NCBI GenBank assembly: GCA_913048295.1
Contig: CAJWWK010000018.1
Span: 1 to 38,307 of the forward strand
Direction: 5' to 3'
Length of the DNA stretch: 38,307 nucleotides
Origin: an uncultured Dehalococcoidia bacterium
GTDB lineage: Bacteria > Chloroflexota > Dehalococcoidia > Lucifugimonadales > Lucifugimonadaceae
The translations under genes and the position numbers were made by a program. Shown piece after piece: positions 24,087-32,998 of this stretch (position 1 is its first letter; every line of letters starts with the position of its first letter). The notes beneath the pieces are model-generated. The model was not told the origin of the DNA, ran no database searches, and saw nothing but the letters and a program-made list of their open reading frames with translations.

Positions 24087-26453
24087 TTGACGACAGAAAA
24101 CACACCAGCAGAACAGGCCCAATCACCCGCCGGTCGATGGGTTGGCGGGCTTTGGACAACTGGAGAGGCGGCAGAAAATGTCCCTCCCGCTATTTCCGCC
24201 GAGCAGGCAAGGACAGCCCGCGCGCCGGCAAATATCGGCCTCAAAATTCCGTTTCGTGCCGAATGGTCGATCTACGCGGGCTTAGTGCTAATTGCACTGG
24301 CGATGCGGCTCTACGATCTCGGCGGTCGGGCCGTTCATCACGATGAGAGCCTGCACGGGTATTTCGCCTACCAACTGTTCATTGGCAACGGTTACGACCA
24401 TAACCCGTTGATGCACGGAATGTTCCAGTTCTATTCGATAGCGACCGCGTTCTTTCTGGTCGGCGATAGCGATTTTTCGTTAAGGCTTGCGATGGCGGTG
24501 TTCGGAACCGGCCTTGTACTTGTGCCTCTGCTCCTCAGGCCCCGCATTGGGCAGGTCGGAGCCCTGCTCGCGGCGTTGATGCTCGCGTTCTCGCCATCAA
24601 TGCTCTACTTCAGCCGATTCGCCCGTAACGACATATTCATGGCAGTATTCGCACTCGCACTTGTCGGGGTGATGTGGCGCTACATAGACGAGCGAAAACA
24701 CCGCTGGTTGTACATCGGTGCGGGGCTTGTAGCGATTGGCTTTACGACAAAAGAGACCATGTACATTGTCGTAGCATTGCTAATGGCCTATCTCGGTACC
24801 CAGGTCTGGCGAGAGATCCGTGACTGGCTGTACGCGCGGCGGACCCTGAGCGAGTTCAGTCCGACAGCATCTTTCCTGGTCCTGCTTGGAACGTTAGTCC
24901 TTCCGTTACTCGCTGCCGGGGCGGCCATATTTCAAAGCACACTCGGCGTAACCCTCGCTGCCGAAGATGGTTTGCCCGGTGTGCCAACCGGCAGTCCCAA
25001 TGGCGCGGGATGGCCCATAGCCATTGGAATAAGCGCTGCACTACTTGCCGCCTCGCTCTTGCTCGGTTGGTACTGGAAGCGCCGCGTGTTTCTCGGAGCA
25101 TGGGCCATATTCACCGCCGTTTTCATAATGCTGTTCGCCAGCTTCGGCTCTAATCCCGTCGGCGTGGGAAGCGGTTCCTGGCAATCGCTTGGCTACTGGC
25201 TCGCACAGCAGGATGTAGCGCGGGGAAATCAACCCTGGTATTACTACTTCACGCTGAGCGCGATCTACGAATTTCTGCCATTTGCGATTGGCGGTGCGGC
25301 AGCGATCTACTACGGGTTCAAGTCAGGTTTCCGCCCGTGGGTGCTGATTCTGCTGATTGCCGCGGGTATGGCGATCCTGGCAAACGGTGATCTCAGTTTC
25401 GAACGTGGAATCGTTCAGGGGACCGAACAGGACGTTTCGACAATCGTTGGCAAACTGGCACTGCTGGTTGTTTACGGATCGGCCATCGCGATCCCGTTTG
25501 TTCTCAGAACATCGAAAATCAACAGGTTTTTGATTTTCTGGACAATTGGCACGTTCATCGCCTACACACAGGCCGGCGAAAAAATGCCGTGGCTGCTTGT
25601 GAACGTCTCGCTGCCCGCGATCATCCTCGCCGCAAAGACGCTCAATGACATCGTGATGTCGATCAACTGGTCCAATGCGATTCGGCGCAGGGCGGCCTTC
25701 GCCCTTGTCGGGGTGCCGATATTTTATTTGCTGTTGTGGAAAATCGTGTTCCATGACCTCGGAACTGGCGGTCGCCAGTTCGCTTCCACCTGGGCGATTC
25801 TCGCCGGTCTGGGACTGCTCTTACTGGGCCTTCAGGTTCTTTTCAGCAGGATCGGTCGCTCGCAGGCCCTCGGTATCGTCGGCCTCGTCACCGCAGTCTT
25901 GCTGTTCGGGCTCACTTTCAGGGCCGGGTGGATCGCCAGTTACCAGAATGGAGACGTTCCGCGCGAAATGCTCGTCTACACCCAGACGTCCCCTGATTTG
26001 CACAGGCTGGCAGACGAGATCGAGCAAACCGCACGGTTGACTGGCGACCGGTCCAAAATTAAGATCGCAATCGATATCCGGGACGCCTTTTCGTGGCCAT
26101 GGCAGTGGTACCTGCGACGCTACACGCAGGTGGCATTTGCGGACCATCAAGAAGACGAAGTCGAAGTCGGCGACGACCGGCTGATCGCGGTGGTCAATGC
26201 GAACAACAATGTAAAAACCGTCACCAAGCTGCCCGATGGTTTTTCCGATGGTAGAAGGCTGGTGCACCGCTGGTGGTTCCCCGAGCTCTATCGGGAATTA
26301 ACACCGGAAACGTTCTTTGAAACACTGATAGACCGGAACCGCTGGAAGGGGTCGATAGACTACTTCCTGTACAGGAAGCTTTCGAACCCGCTTGGCACGA
26401 TCGATTCATTCGTTTACTACTCTGATCAGATACCCCTGATGCACGCGAAGTAG
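24087..26453 (+). CDS. Agl23-like (TIGR03663) GT-C-type membrane protein
   Basis: The 788-residue protein has a soluble N-terminus of about 58 residues, then roughly 12 hydrophobic helices and a C-terminal soluble domain of about 150 residues. Just after the first helix is RAVHHDESLHG (81-91), the acidic first-loop motif of GT-C glycosyltransferases related to ArnT and PMT; Asp86 and Glu87 are the likely functional residues. YFSRFARNDIF and TKETMY are further family features. The family is called flippase-activity-associated protein Agl23 from haloarchaeal work; biochemical function in Chloroflexi is unknown. The start is TTG, three bases after the DUF2298 stop, so the two are translationally linked. 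Confidence 0.82.
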   Translation: MTTENTPAEQAQSPAGRWVGGLWTTGEAAENVPPAISAEQARTARAPANIGLKIPFRAEWSIYAGLVLIALAMRLYDLGGRAVHHDESLHGYFAYQLFIGNGYDHNPLMHGMFQFYSIATAFFLVGDSDFSLRLAMAVFGTGLVLVPLLLRPRIGQVGALLAALMLAFSPSMLYFSRFARNDIFMAVFALALVGVMWRYIDERKHRWLYIGAGLVAIGFTTKETMYIVVALLMAYLGTQVWREIRDWLYARRTLSEFSPTASFLVLLGTLVLPLLAAGAAIFQSTLGVTLAAEDGLPGVPTGSPNGAGWPIAIGISAALLAASLLLGWYWKRRVFLGAWAIFTAVFIMLFASFGSNPVGVGSGSWQSLGYWLAQQDVARGNQPWYYYFTLSAIYEFLPFAIGGAAAIYYGFKSGFRPWVLILLIAAGMAILANGDLSFERGIVQGTEQDVSTIVGKLALLVVYGSAIAIPFVLRTSKINRFLIFWTIGTFIAYTQAGEKMPWLLVNVSLPAIILAAKTLNDIVMSINWSNAIRRRAAFALVGVPIFYLLLWKIVFHDLGTGGRQFASTWAILAGLGLLLLGLQVLFSRIGRSQALGIVGLVTAVLLFGLTFRAGWIASYQNGDVPREMLVYTQTSPDLHRLADEIEQTARLTGDRSKIKIAIDIRDAFSWPWQWYLRRYTQVAFADHQEDEVEVGDDRLIAVVNANNNVKTVTKLPDGFSDGRRLVHRWWFPELYRELTPETFFETLIDRNRWKGSIDYFLYRKLSNPLGTIDSFVYYSDQIPLMHAK

Positions 26454-26511
26454 CAGACTGGTTATTGCGGCCGCTTCGAGCCGGTAGATTCAGGGACAAC
26501 ATCGGCATTTC

Positions 26512-27609
26512 ATGATCTTCGGGAACAAGGCATTTTGGCTGGGCGCAATTGGCAGCGCGGTATTTCTTGCTGTGTTCGTCGTTGTGTTTGTCGATTTCGA
26601 CACGATAGGCGATGTACTCAGCGGAGCCAACTACACGTTCGTTGCACCCTCGCTGTTCTTCTACTTCCTGGCCGTCGGGTTTCGTACAGGCCGATGGAAG
26701 TTTCTACTGCGGCCGCTGATCGGGAAGCCGGAGCGAAGCATCTATACCGTTGTGGTTGTCGGCTATATGGCAAACAACCTGATCCCGTTGAGGATCGGCG
26801 AGGTCGTCCGGTCGTACTACCTGAGCCTTCGCGAAAAGTGTTCCGTCTCTGCGGCGCTGGGCACAGTAGCGGTCGAGCGCGCGACCGATGTGGTGGCCCT
26901 GCTGTTCCTCCTGGCAGCCGCCGGACTGATGGGGACAGTCGGTGTCGACCGGGCTGTGGGGGATATCTCTTCGAGCGTACCGGGCGGGGCAGTAGTCCTG
27001 GCACTCTTCGCCCTGCTGCCGTTCATCGCGGTGCTGGGATTCGTTGCCGTCGTTTCGACGGCCAGCCGCGAGACCGTCATACGATGGCTCGACCGCAGCA
27101 TGTTTATGATCGAGCGGGGGCTTCGTGACCGCCTCCTTGGAGTGGCCGACCGGTTGCTCGAAGGGCTTATGGAAGGACTCACAGTCCTGAGTTCACCATC
27201 AGATATGCTCAAAGTATTCCTCTGGTCAGTCCCCATCTGGGCTGCAGAGGCAGCGATGTACTACCTGATAGCCCTGGGCTTCGACCTCCGCCCGATTTTC
27301 GATAGTCAACTTGAATTCATAGCGGTGATCCTCGTATTCACCTCTGCGGCAAATTTGGCCGGCGTCGTCCCCTCAACCGCGGGAGGCTGGGGGCCGTTCG
27401 ACGTGTTCGGCGCTCTGGCCCTGGTAGCGCTTGGAGTCGAGTCGGGCCTCGCCGGTACATACGCCGTGACAGTACACGTTATCTTGTGGGTACCACCCAC
27501 AGTGCTGGGAGCCGTGATTTTGATAGTCGACGGCCGTTCGCTCCGTGGATTGATGCGCGGTGTAAAAGAGTCCGATCAACCTGTTACTGGAGAAGAATCG
27601 ACATCATGA
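26512..27609 (+). CDS. AglD/LPG-synthase-TM-like membrane protein (UPF0104)
   Basis: The 365-residue protein carries about eight transmembrane helices and the lysylphosphatidylglycerol-synthase transmembrane domain (PF03706-type). Its signature is MANNLIPLRIGEVVRSYYL (86-104) followed by VERATDVVALL (121-131) and the late NLAGVVPSTAGGWGPFD. Members include MprF-like flippase domains and the archaeal AglD. There is no C-terminal aminoacyl-transferase domain, so lipid lysinylation is unlikely; lipid or glycolipid flipping is more plausible. It lies 58 bases after the Agl23-like gene, and its stop overlaps the next ATG by four bases (ATGA). Confidence 0.87.
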   Translation: MIFGNKAFWLGAIGSAVFLAVFVVVFVDFDTIGDVLSGANYTFVAPSLFFYFLAVGFRTGRWKFLLRPLIGKPERSIYTVVVVGYMANNLIPLRIGEVVRSYYLSLREKCSVSAALGTVAVERATDVVALLFLLAAAGLMGTVGVDRAVGDISSSVPGGAVVLALFALLPFIAVLGFVAVVSTASRETVIRWLDRSMFMIERGLRDRLLGVADRLLEGLMEGLTVLSSPSDMLKVFLWSVPIWAAEAAMYYLIALGFDLRPIFDSQLEFIAVILVFTSAANLAGVVPSTAGGWGPFDVFGALALVALGVESGLAGTYAVTVHVILWVPPTVLGAVILIVDGRSLRGLMRGVKESDQPVTGEESTS

Positions 27610-28943
27610 AGATCGGGATTATCGGCGCGGGGGCAGCCGGCCTCTCTGCCGCCTACGATCTTTCGTCCCAGGGTCACAGGGTCGTAGTCTACGAGTCCGC
27701 CCCGTTCATCGGCGGTCAGGCTTCCACAATCCCGGTTGGCGGCGGACCTCTCGAACGTGGGTATCACCACCTGTTTACCAATGACAGCGCCATTCTCCAG
27801 CTCATGGCGGACCTTCGCATAAGCGACGCAATGGAGTGGTACCCGTCGCGGGTCGGCACTTACACTTCGGGCAAGGTGTACAAGACGACCACCCCGCTCG
27901 ATCTCCTGCGTCTAGGCGCCATTCCGATCATAGATCGTATAAAACTCGGGCTTTTCGCGCTTCGGGTAAAACGCATCAAGGACTGGCGGGGGCTCGAAGA
28001 CCAGACTGCCGACTCCTGGCTCAGGGAGAAGCTTGGGGGCATGGCCTACGAAAAGGTCTGGGCTCCGCTCCTCAAAGGCAAGTTCGGTGATTACTACGAC
28101 CAGATCGGCATGCCGTGGTTCTGGTCGAAAATACAAACTCGATTCGCCTCTCGACAGGGCATTCGCGGGCGCGAAATGCTCGGATACCCCACCGGTAGCT
28201 TTGATACCGTCTTCGATCGGCTCAGAAGTACCATCGAATCACAGGGCGGTGAAATTCAACTCTCTGCCCCGGTCGTGAAGATCGAGGTGACCGACGGCGT
28301 AGCCTGTGCGCTGACGGTCCGGCCCGAGGGAAGCGACGAACGTCGCGATGGGTTCGATTGCGTACTCTCGACCGTCCCGTCATTCTCATTCCCGGACTTG
28401 GTCGAACTGCCAGAAGAATACCGTAGTCGTCTGACAGGTGTTCACTACCTGGCGGCCGTCGTGGTGATTCTCGAACTGTCACGCCCGCTGACGAACATTT
28501 ACTGGATGAACATCGCCGACTCAGAGGTACCGTTCCTGGGTTTGATCGAACACACGAACATGCTGCCGAAAGAGTGGTACGGCGGCAACAACGTACTTTA
28601 TATAACGAACTATCTTGACCGGACAGACGCGCTATTCAAGATGTCGAAAGACGAGCTTCTCGACCTGTATCTACCGCACCTGACAAAATTTAATCCTGAG
28701 TTCGACCGCTCCTGGATCAAGGCCGTTCACTACAACTCGGTGAGTGCAGCGCAGCCGATCATCGGAACGAACTATTCGAAGGTCATCCCGGATCACAGGA
28801 CGCCCATCAAGCGGCTGTATCTCGCCAACACGACGCAGGTTTACCCGGAAGATCGCGGTACCAACTACAGCATAAGAATGGGCCGCGAACTGGCGACAAT
28901 GATTCTGGACGACGAAAAACAGGGCTGGGCGAATTGGCGGTAA
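27606..28943 (+). CDS. FAD-dependent amine-oxidase-like oxidoreductase
   Basis: A 445-residue flavoprotein. It begins MKIGIIGAGAAGLSAAYDL with the dinucleotide-binding GxGxxG loop and closes the beta-2 strand at Tyr29-Glu30; ERGYHHLF is a substrate-domain hallmark shared with phytoene desaturase, protoporphyrinogen oxidase and HpnE relatives. The C-terminal FAD motif reads RLYLANTTQVYPEDRGTNYS. I chose ATG 27606 because it starts the FAD fold exactly; an upstream in-frame start would add 40 unrelated residues overlapping the AglD-like gene. The operon suggests a role in modifying an isoprenoid lipid carrier or sugar, which is inference. Possibly a UDP-sugar or polyprenyl substrate. Confidence 0.85.
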   Translation: MKIGIIGAGAAGLSAAYDLSSQGHRVVVYESAPFIGGQASTIPVGGGPLERGYHHLFTNDSAILQLMADLRISDAMEWYPSRVGTYTSGKVYKTTTPLDLLRLGAIPIIDRIKLGLFALRVKRIKDWRGLEDQTADSWLREKLGGMAYEKVWAPLLKGKFGDYYDQIGMPWFWSKIQTRFASRQGIRGREMLGYPTGSFDTVFDRLRSTIESQGGEIQLSAPVVKIEVTDGVACALTVRPEGSDERRDGFDCVLSTVPSFSFPDLVELPEEYRSRLTGVHYLAAVVVILELSRPLTNIYWMNIADSEVPFLGLIEHTNMLPKEWYGGNNVLYITNYLDRTDALFKMSKDELLDLYLPHLTKFNPEFDRSWIKAVHYNSVSAAQPIIGTNYSKVIPDHRTPIKRLYLANTTQVYPEDRGTNYSIRMGRELATMILDDEKQGWANWR

Positions 28944-28996
28944 AATTCCGCCAGGACCGGTACGGCGATTGAAACATCTAACACGGGATTTTAAAA

Positions 28997-29779
28997 ATGG
29001 GACTTTTGGACGGTCAGATCGCAATTATTACCGGGGCGGGAACCGGTATCGGACGTGAAGCCGCATTGATGTTTGCCAACGAGGGCGCCAGCCTGGTGCT
29101 GGCCGGCCGCCGCATCGAACCCCTGAACGAGGTCGTGCAGTTGATTGAGTCCGACGGCGGTACCGCGGTAGCGCGCTCGATCGACCTCGAGGACGGCGAT
29201 GCTGCGGCGGCGCTCGGGACCTGGACGCTCGACGAGTTCGGCCGCGTCGACATCCTTGTCAACAACGCTGGCCACAGCTCCCACGCCCGCTCCATTCGGT
29301 ACGTCAGTGCGGAAGAATGGCAGAGCGTCTTCCGAGTAAACGTCGAAGGTGTGTACCGTCTCACGCAATCGGTGGTCAACTCGATGATCGAACGTGGCAG
29401 TGGGACCATCATCACAACATCCTCGTACGCCGCACTCACGCCGGGGCTTCTCGGCGGCGCCTCTTACAGCGCAGCGAAAGCGGCTTCGTACAACCTGATG
29501 CGTGGAATCAGTGCCGAGCTAAAAAACAAGGGAATACGTGCGACCACGATTTTGCCGGCCGAAGTCGACACGCCAATCCTTAACAACCGCCCACTCAATC
29601 CCGACGCTGCAGCCCGCGCCACGATGATGATGCCCGAAGACGTTGCTCAGGCCATTTTGTTGTGCGCCACGCTGCCGGGCCGGACCGTGATTGAAGAAAT
29701 CGTGATGTCACCGACTCAACCCCGCGATCGAACCCTCGATATGGAAGCGGCGGCAAACGCCAGGTCCCCCGAGCTGTGA
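28997..29779 (+). CDS. Short-chain dehydrogenase/reductase (classical)
   Basis: A 260-residue SDR with all classical residues: TGAGTGIG (12-19), D64 after beta-3, NNAG (89-92), structural Asn115, a Ser at 142/143, and Tyr157-xxx-Lys161 in YSAAK. Arg38-Arg39 after beta-2 suggests NADP(H) preference. It lacks the usual C-terminal GG(x)xxxDGG segment and instead ends with EIVMSPTQPRDR, typical of YdfG-like SDRs. Substrate unknown. The ATG follows a purine-rich leader, 53 bases after the FAD oxidoreductase. Unlike the SDR at 5005, nothing in its active site looks altered. Confidence 0.9.
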   Translation: MGLLDGQIAIITGAGTGIGREAALMFANEGASLVLAGRRIEPLNEVVQLIESDGGTAVARSIDLEDGDAAAALGTWTLDEFGRVDILVNNAGHSSHARSIRYVSAEEWQSVFRVNVEGVYRLTQSVVNSMIERGSGTIITTSSYAALTPGLLGGASYSAAKAASYNLMRGISAELKNKGIRATTILPAEVDTPILNNRPLNPDAAARATMMMPEDVAQAILLCATLPGRTVIEEIVMSPTQPRDRTLDMEAAANARSPEL

Positions 29780-29860
29780 TCCGCAGCACCTGCCAGGGAA
29801 GGGGTTCAGGGGGTGGGTCACACCTCAAACGAATTTCAGTCCGCAGGGCAGCTGGAATGG

Positions 29861-30263
29861 CTACTCCTCGTTGAAATCCGAAAAATAATCCTGCATCGGG
29901 GCGAAATAGAAGTTGGGCCATCCCGACTCATAACCTTCGGCCTGATCTGGCGGGATGTTCCAGTGACGAAGCGTGACGAGCGTGCCGGTCGAAGAAACCT
30001 CGAATGTCACCTCGATTAACGAATCCCGGTCGGAATCTTCGAACTGGATTGTGCGCCAGGTCTGCAGTACTCTCTCGCCGTCTACCAGTTCCAGGTTGAT
30101 ACCCGAGATGTAATCGCCATGAGCGGTGAACTCTCCGCCTACCTGGCTCGACGCCGTAGCCGGAGCGCCCGTCATTTCGGCATGCCGATTCGCCGTCGAG
30201 CCATGCGTCGTAGACGCTCTGTGGCGATGCTGGAATATCTGCAGAGACCGTGAACCTGTTCAA
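29861..30263 (-). pseudogene. SRPBCC/AHSA1-domain protein with a +1 frameshift near 30185
   Basis: Two overlapping minus-strand frames together make one normal START-like (Aha1/ SRPBCC) protein of about 134 residues. The first frame, from TTG 30263 with GGGAG upstream, encodes MNRFTVSADIPASPQSVYDAWLDGES, a typical AHSA1 beginning. After Ser at 30186-30188 homology jumps to the other frame as HAEMTGAPATASSQVGGEF and continues through LVTLRHWNIPPDQ to a TAG at 29861. Omitting one base at about 30185 restores the frame. Either the gene has a recent frameshift or the assembly has one base too many. AHSA1 proteins bind small hydrophobic ligands; the role here is unknown. It lies next to the dehydratase gene on the same strand. 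Confidence 0.78.
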
Positions 30264-30305
30264 CGTATTTCTCCCGATAACTTCGTGCTGCCGCCGTTCA
30301 TACGA

Positions 30306-31586
30306 TTACCCACTCGAATCAGACACCATATCGGGATCTGCACCGCTCCATGAATCGCGCATCCGGACCTCTCGTTCGCCATGGGCTCCAACCACCTCAA
30401 ATACCGGTGACTCATGGCCTCCCCAGTGGAAGTGCTGGCCCGGCTCATCGGTCACCTCGACGGTCAGGTCTGAACGATCAAATACGTCTCGCCGCAAACG
30501 CGTACCCAGCCCGGGTCCCTGCGGTGCAAGTAGAAATCCGTCAACGACCTGAATATCGGTCTCTAAGACTTTTTGGTACCAGCCGCCCTTGCCGTAGAAA
30601 GCCCGGCAGGTCTCCATCAGAAATACATTCGGTGCGTTCATCGAAATGTGTGCACACGCGAACACGTTCACGGGGCCGGTCATATCGTGCGGTGCCACCG
30701 GTCTTTGCTCGGCTTCAGCCATCGTGCAGATCTTCTTGGTCTCGGTGATCCCCCCGGTCCAGATCAAGTCGGGCATCACCACCTCGGCAGCTCCCGCCCT
30801 GAGATATTCCCGAAACTGGTACTTGGTGATGAGCCGCTCTGAGACGCACACTGGCGCTTCGATCTCGTCGGCCAGCCGCAGGTGGCTCTCAACGTTGGTC
30901 GGCTGGATTAGCTCTTCCTGCCACATCATATCGAGGTGATCCATCGCCTTGCCGATCTTGATCGCTGAATTCAGATTCCACCTTCCGTGGCCATCATTTG
31001 CGACCTCGATCCGGTCGCCGACTGCCGCCCGAATGTCTTCAACCGGTTTGATAAGAAGTTTCAGGTCTTCCCTCGAAATGTGGGTCCCGCGGTTGATATC
31101 GGCGAACTGGTCAGTAAATGCCCACTTCATCGCGGTAATCCCCTCATCGAGCAGGCTCTTCGCAAGCGTTCCGGCATCTAGTACCGCCATCTCCATGTCG
31201 CGGTTCGCACCGTACTGACCGGTCGTGTTGTACGTGCGAACGCGGTCACGGCAGGCTCCACCGAGCAGGTTGTAGATCGGCTGCCCCGCGACCTGGCCGG
31301 AGATATCCCAGAGAGCGATATCGATCGCCGAGATCGCCCGGGCTTCGGCGCCGGCATAGCCAAATGCGTTCGCCATGTCGAACATGTCGCGCCAGTGGCG
31401 CTCGATCGCGAGCGGATCTTTCCCGATAAGCATCGGGGCGAACATCTCGTGCACACAACCGGCCACGGCCCGGGGTCCGAAAAAAGTCTCGCCCAGCCCC
31501 ACATGCCCCGAATCAGTCTTGACCTGCACCCAGATAACCGCCGGGAACTCAGCAAGGTGAACCGTTTCGATTGACGTAATCTTCAA
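30306..31586 (-). CDS. Enolase-superfamily dehydratase, galactonate/mannonate-dehydratase-like (paralogue 3)
   Basis: A 426-residue third family member with the full active set: Asp198, His200 (NDGHGRW), Glu224, Glu250, His300-Asp301 (VAPHD) and Glu325. It is more divergent from paralogues 1 and 2 than they are from each other; the specificity loop differs (FFGPRAVAGCVHEMF instead of WYASKTVESAVHDHF near residue 35-49) and the barrel lysine region is MKWAFTD. It probably dehydrates a different sugar acid. The start is TTG at 31584-31586 with GAGG upstream. It is divergent from an RraA-like aldolase gene, a pairing consistent with a dehydrate-then-cleave route for a keto-acid. Downstream on the same strand lies the frameshifted SRPBCC gene. 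Confidence 0.88.
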   Translation of the reverse strand: MKITSIETVHLAEFPAVIWVQVKTDSGHVGLGETFFGPRAVAGCVHEMFAPMLIGKDPLAIERHWRDMFDMANAFGYAGAEARAISAIDIALWDISGQVAGQPIYNLLGGACRDRVRTYNTTGQYGANRDMEMAVLDAGTLAKSLLDEGITAMKWAFTDQFADINRGTHISREDLKLLIKPVEDIRAAVGDRIEVANDGHGRWNLNSAIKIGKAMDHLDMMWQEELIQPTNVESHLRLADEIEAPVCVSERLITKYQFREYLRAGAAEVVMPDLIWTGGITETKKICTMAEAEQRPVAPHDMTGPVNVFACAHISMNAPNVFLMETCRAFYGKGGWYQKVLETDIQVVDGFLLAPQGPGLGTRLRRDVFDRSDLTVEVTDEPGQHFHWGGHESPVFEVVGAHGEREVRMRDSWSGADPDMVSDSSG

Positions 31587-31636
31587 ATCGGACCTCAGTT
31601 TCGTAAGTGATAATCATGGGCCGCATCGGTCTCCAA

Positions 31637-31666
31637 TAGTCAAAATGCGACCGGCCGCCGTATTCT
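31637..31666 (+). promoter_or_regulatory. Possible promoter of the RraA-like gene
   Basis: TAGTCA (31637-31642) and TATTCT (31661-31666) are separated by 18 bases, 4 of 6 matches to each sigma-70 consensus box roughly. They sit 44 bases before the TTG start in the 123-base divergent spacer (31587-31709). Confidence 0.35.
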
Positions 31667-31709
31667 AGGCGTCACATCGTGTTCAGACCACAACTCACAG
31701 GTAAGCGCA

Positions 31710-32360
31710 TTGGACAACAACTTCACACAGCGGCTTTCGAAGTGCTACACCGGCGCCATTTTCGATGTCATGCGGGGGTTGGGAAATCCCGACTGCGCGT
31801 TGCCGCACGAGATTCGGCCACTCGATGACACACAGACACTTGCGGGTCCTGTCTGGACCTGTAGTGGACGCATCGATAAGTCGATCTCGAACGATGCGTC
31901 GCTGTTGGGCTGGACCGGGCTACTCAGCAAGGCACCCTCGGGAAAGGTCCTCGTGTGTCAGCCAAACGATTCGACCATTGCCCACATGGGCGAACTTTCG
32001 GCTGAAACGCTCAAGCACCGGGGCGTCCTCGGCTTCGTCGTAGACGGCGGCACGCGCGATGCGGCGTTCATAAGAAAACTCGGATGGCCTATGTACTTCC
32101 GTTACTACACCCCCCGCGATGTGGTGGGCATATGGGGGGTCGAGTCGACAGGGGAACCAATCACAATCGGTGAGGTCCAGATATCCACCGGAGACTGGAT
32201 TCTGGCCGATATCGACGGTGTAGTCGTAATCCCTGAATCACTGATCGAAGAGGTCCTGGACAGAACCGAAGAAATAATGTCGACAGAGAACGAACTGAGA
32301 ACAATGATCCTGGATGGCATGGACCCTCAGGAAGCCTATAAAAAATACCGCCTTTTCTAA
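31710..32360 (+). CDS. RraA-like protein / 4-hydroxy-4-methyl-2-oxoglutarate aldolase family
   Basis: The 216-residue protein has the RraA/HMG-aldolase core: GELSAETLKHRGVLGFVVDGGTRD at about 94-117, with Glu95, Arg104, Asp112, Arg116 and Asp117 in the positions used for divalent metal and pyruvate-enolate binding in HMG/CHA aldolases. RNase E inhibitor RraA shares the fold but lacks the catalytic set, so an aldolase or oxaloacetate decarboxylase activity is more likely here. The adjacent divergent dehydratase supports a catabolic role. The start is TTG at 31710 with AGGTAAG upstream. The C-terminus extends about 40 residues beyond the minimal RraA domain. Confidence 0.85.
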   Translation: MDNNFTQRLSKCYTGAIFDVMRGLGNPDCALPHEIRPLDDTQTLAGPVWTCSGRIDKSISNDASLLGWTGLLSKAPSGKVLVCQPNDSTIAHMGELSAETLKHRGVLGFVVDGGTRDAAFIRKLGWPMYFRYYTPRDVVGIWGVESTGEPITIGEVQISTGDWILADIDGVVVIPESLIEEVLDRTEEIMSTENELRTMILDGMDPQEAYKKYRLF

Positions 32361-32385
32361 CCGGCTTTAATCCGCTGCGTGTGCG

Positions 32386-32414
32386 TTGTGTGGCCTATTG
32401 GGCTCTGCTAGGAT
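32386..32414 (+). promoter_or_regulatory. Possible promoter of the NuoE/NuoF/FdhA-like operon
   Basis: TTGTGT (32386-32391) and TAGGAT (32409-32414) are 17 bases apart, 48 bases before the first TTG start. The match is moderate, but it is the best candidate in the 101-base spacer. Confidence 0.35.
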
Positions 32415-32461
32415 TGTGAATCGATTTTCGAAGTCAAAAATCCACCTATTTTGAGGTTCCG

Positions 32462-32956
32462 TTGACAACTGCTGACACGAAGCAGGGTTCTAAGGTGCGT
32501 GAGCAGATCAGACAGGTCCTGAGCTCTCAACGACAACCCACAATCACCGTTCTCTCCTCTCTCCTCGCCGTACAGGATTCACTCCATTACATTCCTGACG
32601 AAGCCATCAGGGAAACCGCGACATTTAGCGGATCGACTATCAACGAAGTGTGGAGCGTCGCTTCTTTCTACACCAATTTCAGGTTTACCCCACCCGGAGA
32701 AAAGACTCTCGACGTTTGCTGGGGCCCATCCTGCCACCTCCTTGGCGCTCAAGAAGTGCTCAATGCCGTGCATTTGGCGCTTGAAATAGAAGAAGAAGGT
32801 GAGAGCGCCGATGGCAAGGTGACTCTGAAATACAACACCTGCCTGGGTGCTTGCGCACAGGGCCCGGTTATCGCGATCGATCATCACCCGATCGGAAAGC
32901 AGACGCCAGAATCCGCAGCGCAGGTCGCGCGTGAATTACGAGGGCTCGACGGCTAG
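32462..32956 (+). CDS. NuoE-like 24-kDa subunit (thioredoxin-like [2Fe-2S] ferredoxin)
   Basis: A 164-residue subunit that carries a [2Fe-2S] cluster in NAD-linked complexes (NuoE, HoxE, HydC/A, FdhG-like). The four ligands are present: Cys86 and Cys91 (DVCWGPSC), Cys127 and Cys131 (NTCLGAC). The N-terminal helical part (LLAVQDSLHYIPDEAI, then VASFYTNF) matches the family. The start is TTG at 32462 with GAGGT close upstream. It heads a three-gene operon with NuoF- and FdhA/NuoG-like subunits, and the rest of complex I is absent, so this is more likely a soluble NAD-reducing module than part of a quinone-reducing Nuo. Confidence 0.9.
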   Translation: MTTADTKQGSKVREQIRQVLSSQRQPTITVLSSLLAVQDSLHYIPDEAIRETATFSGSTINEVWSVASFYTNFRFTPPGEKTLDVCWGPSCHLLGAQEVLNAVHLALEIEEEGESADGKVTLKYNTCLGACAQGPVIAIDHHPIGKQTPESAAQVARELRGLDG

Positions 32957-32998
32957 TCGCCAGATCGCCAGACCAAACAACGAGTAACAAAGATTCCG

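Noticed and set aside
27486-27605. Upstream extension of the FAD oxidoreductase
   Set aside because: The 40 extra residues overlap the previous gene and do not resemble the family; ATG 27606 begins the dinucleotide fold.
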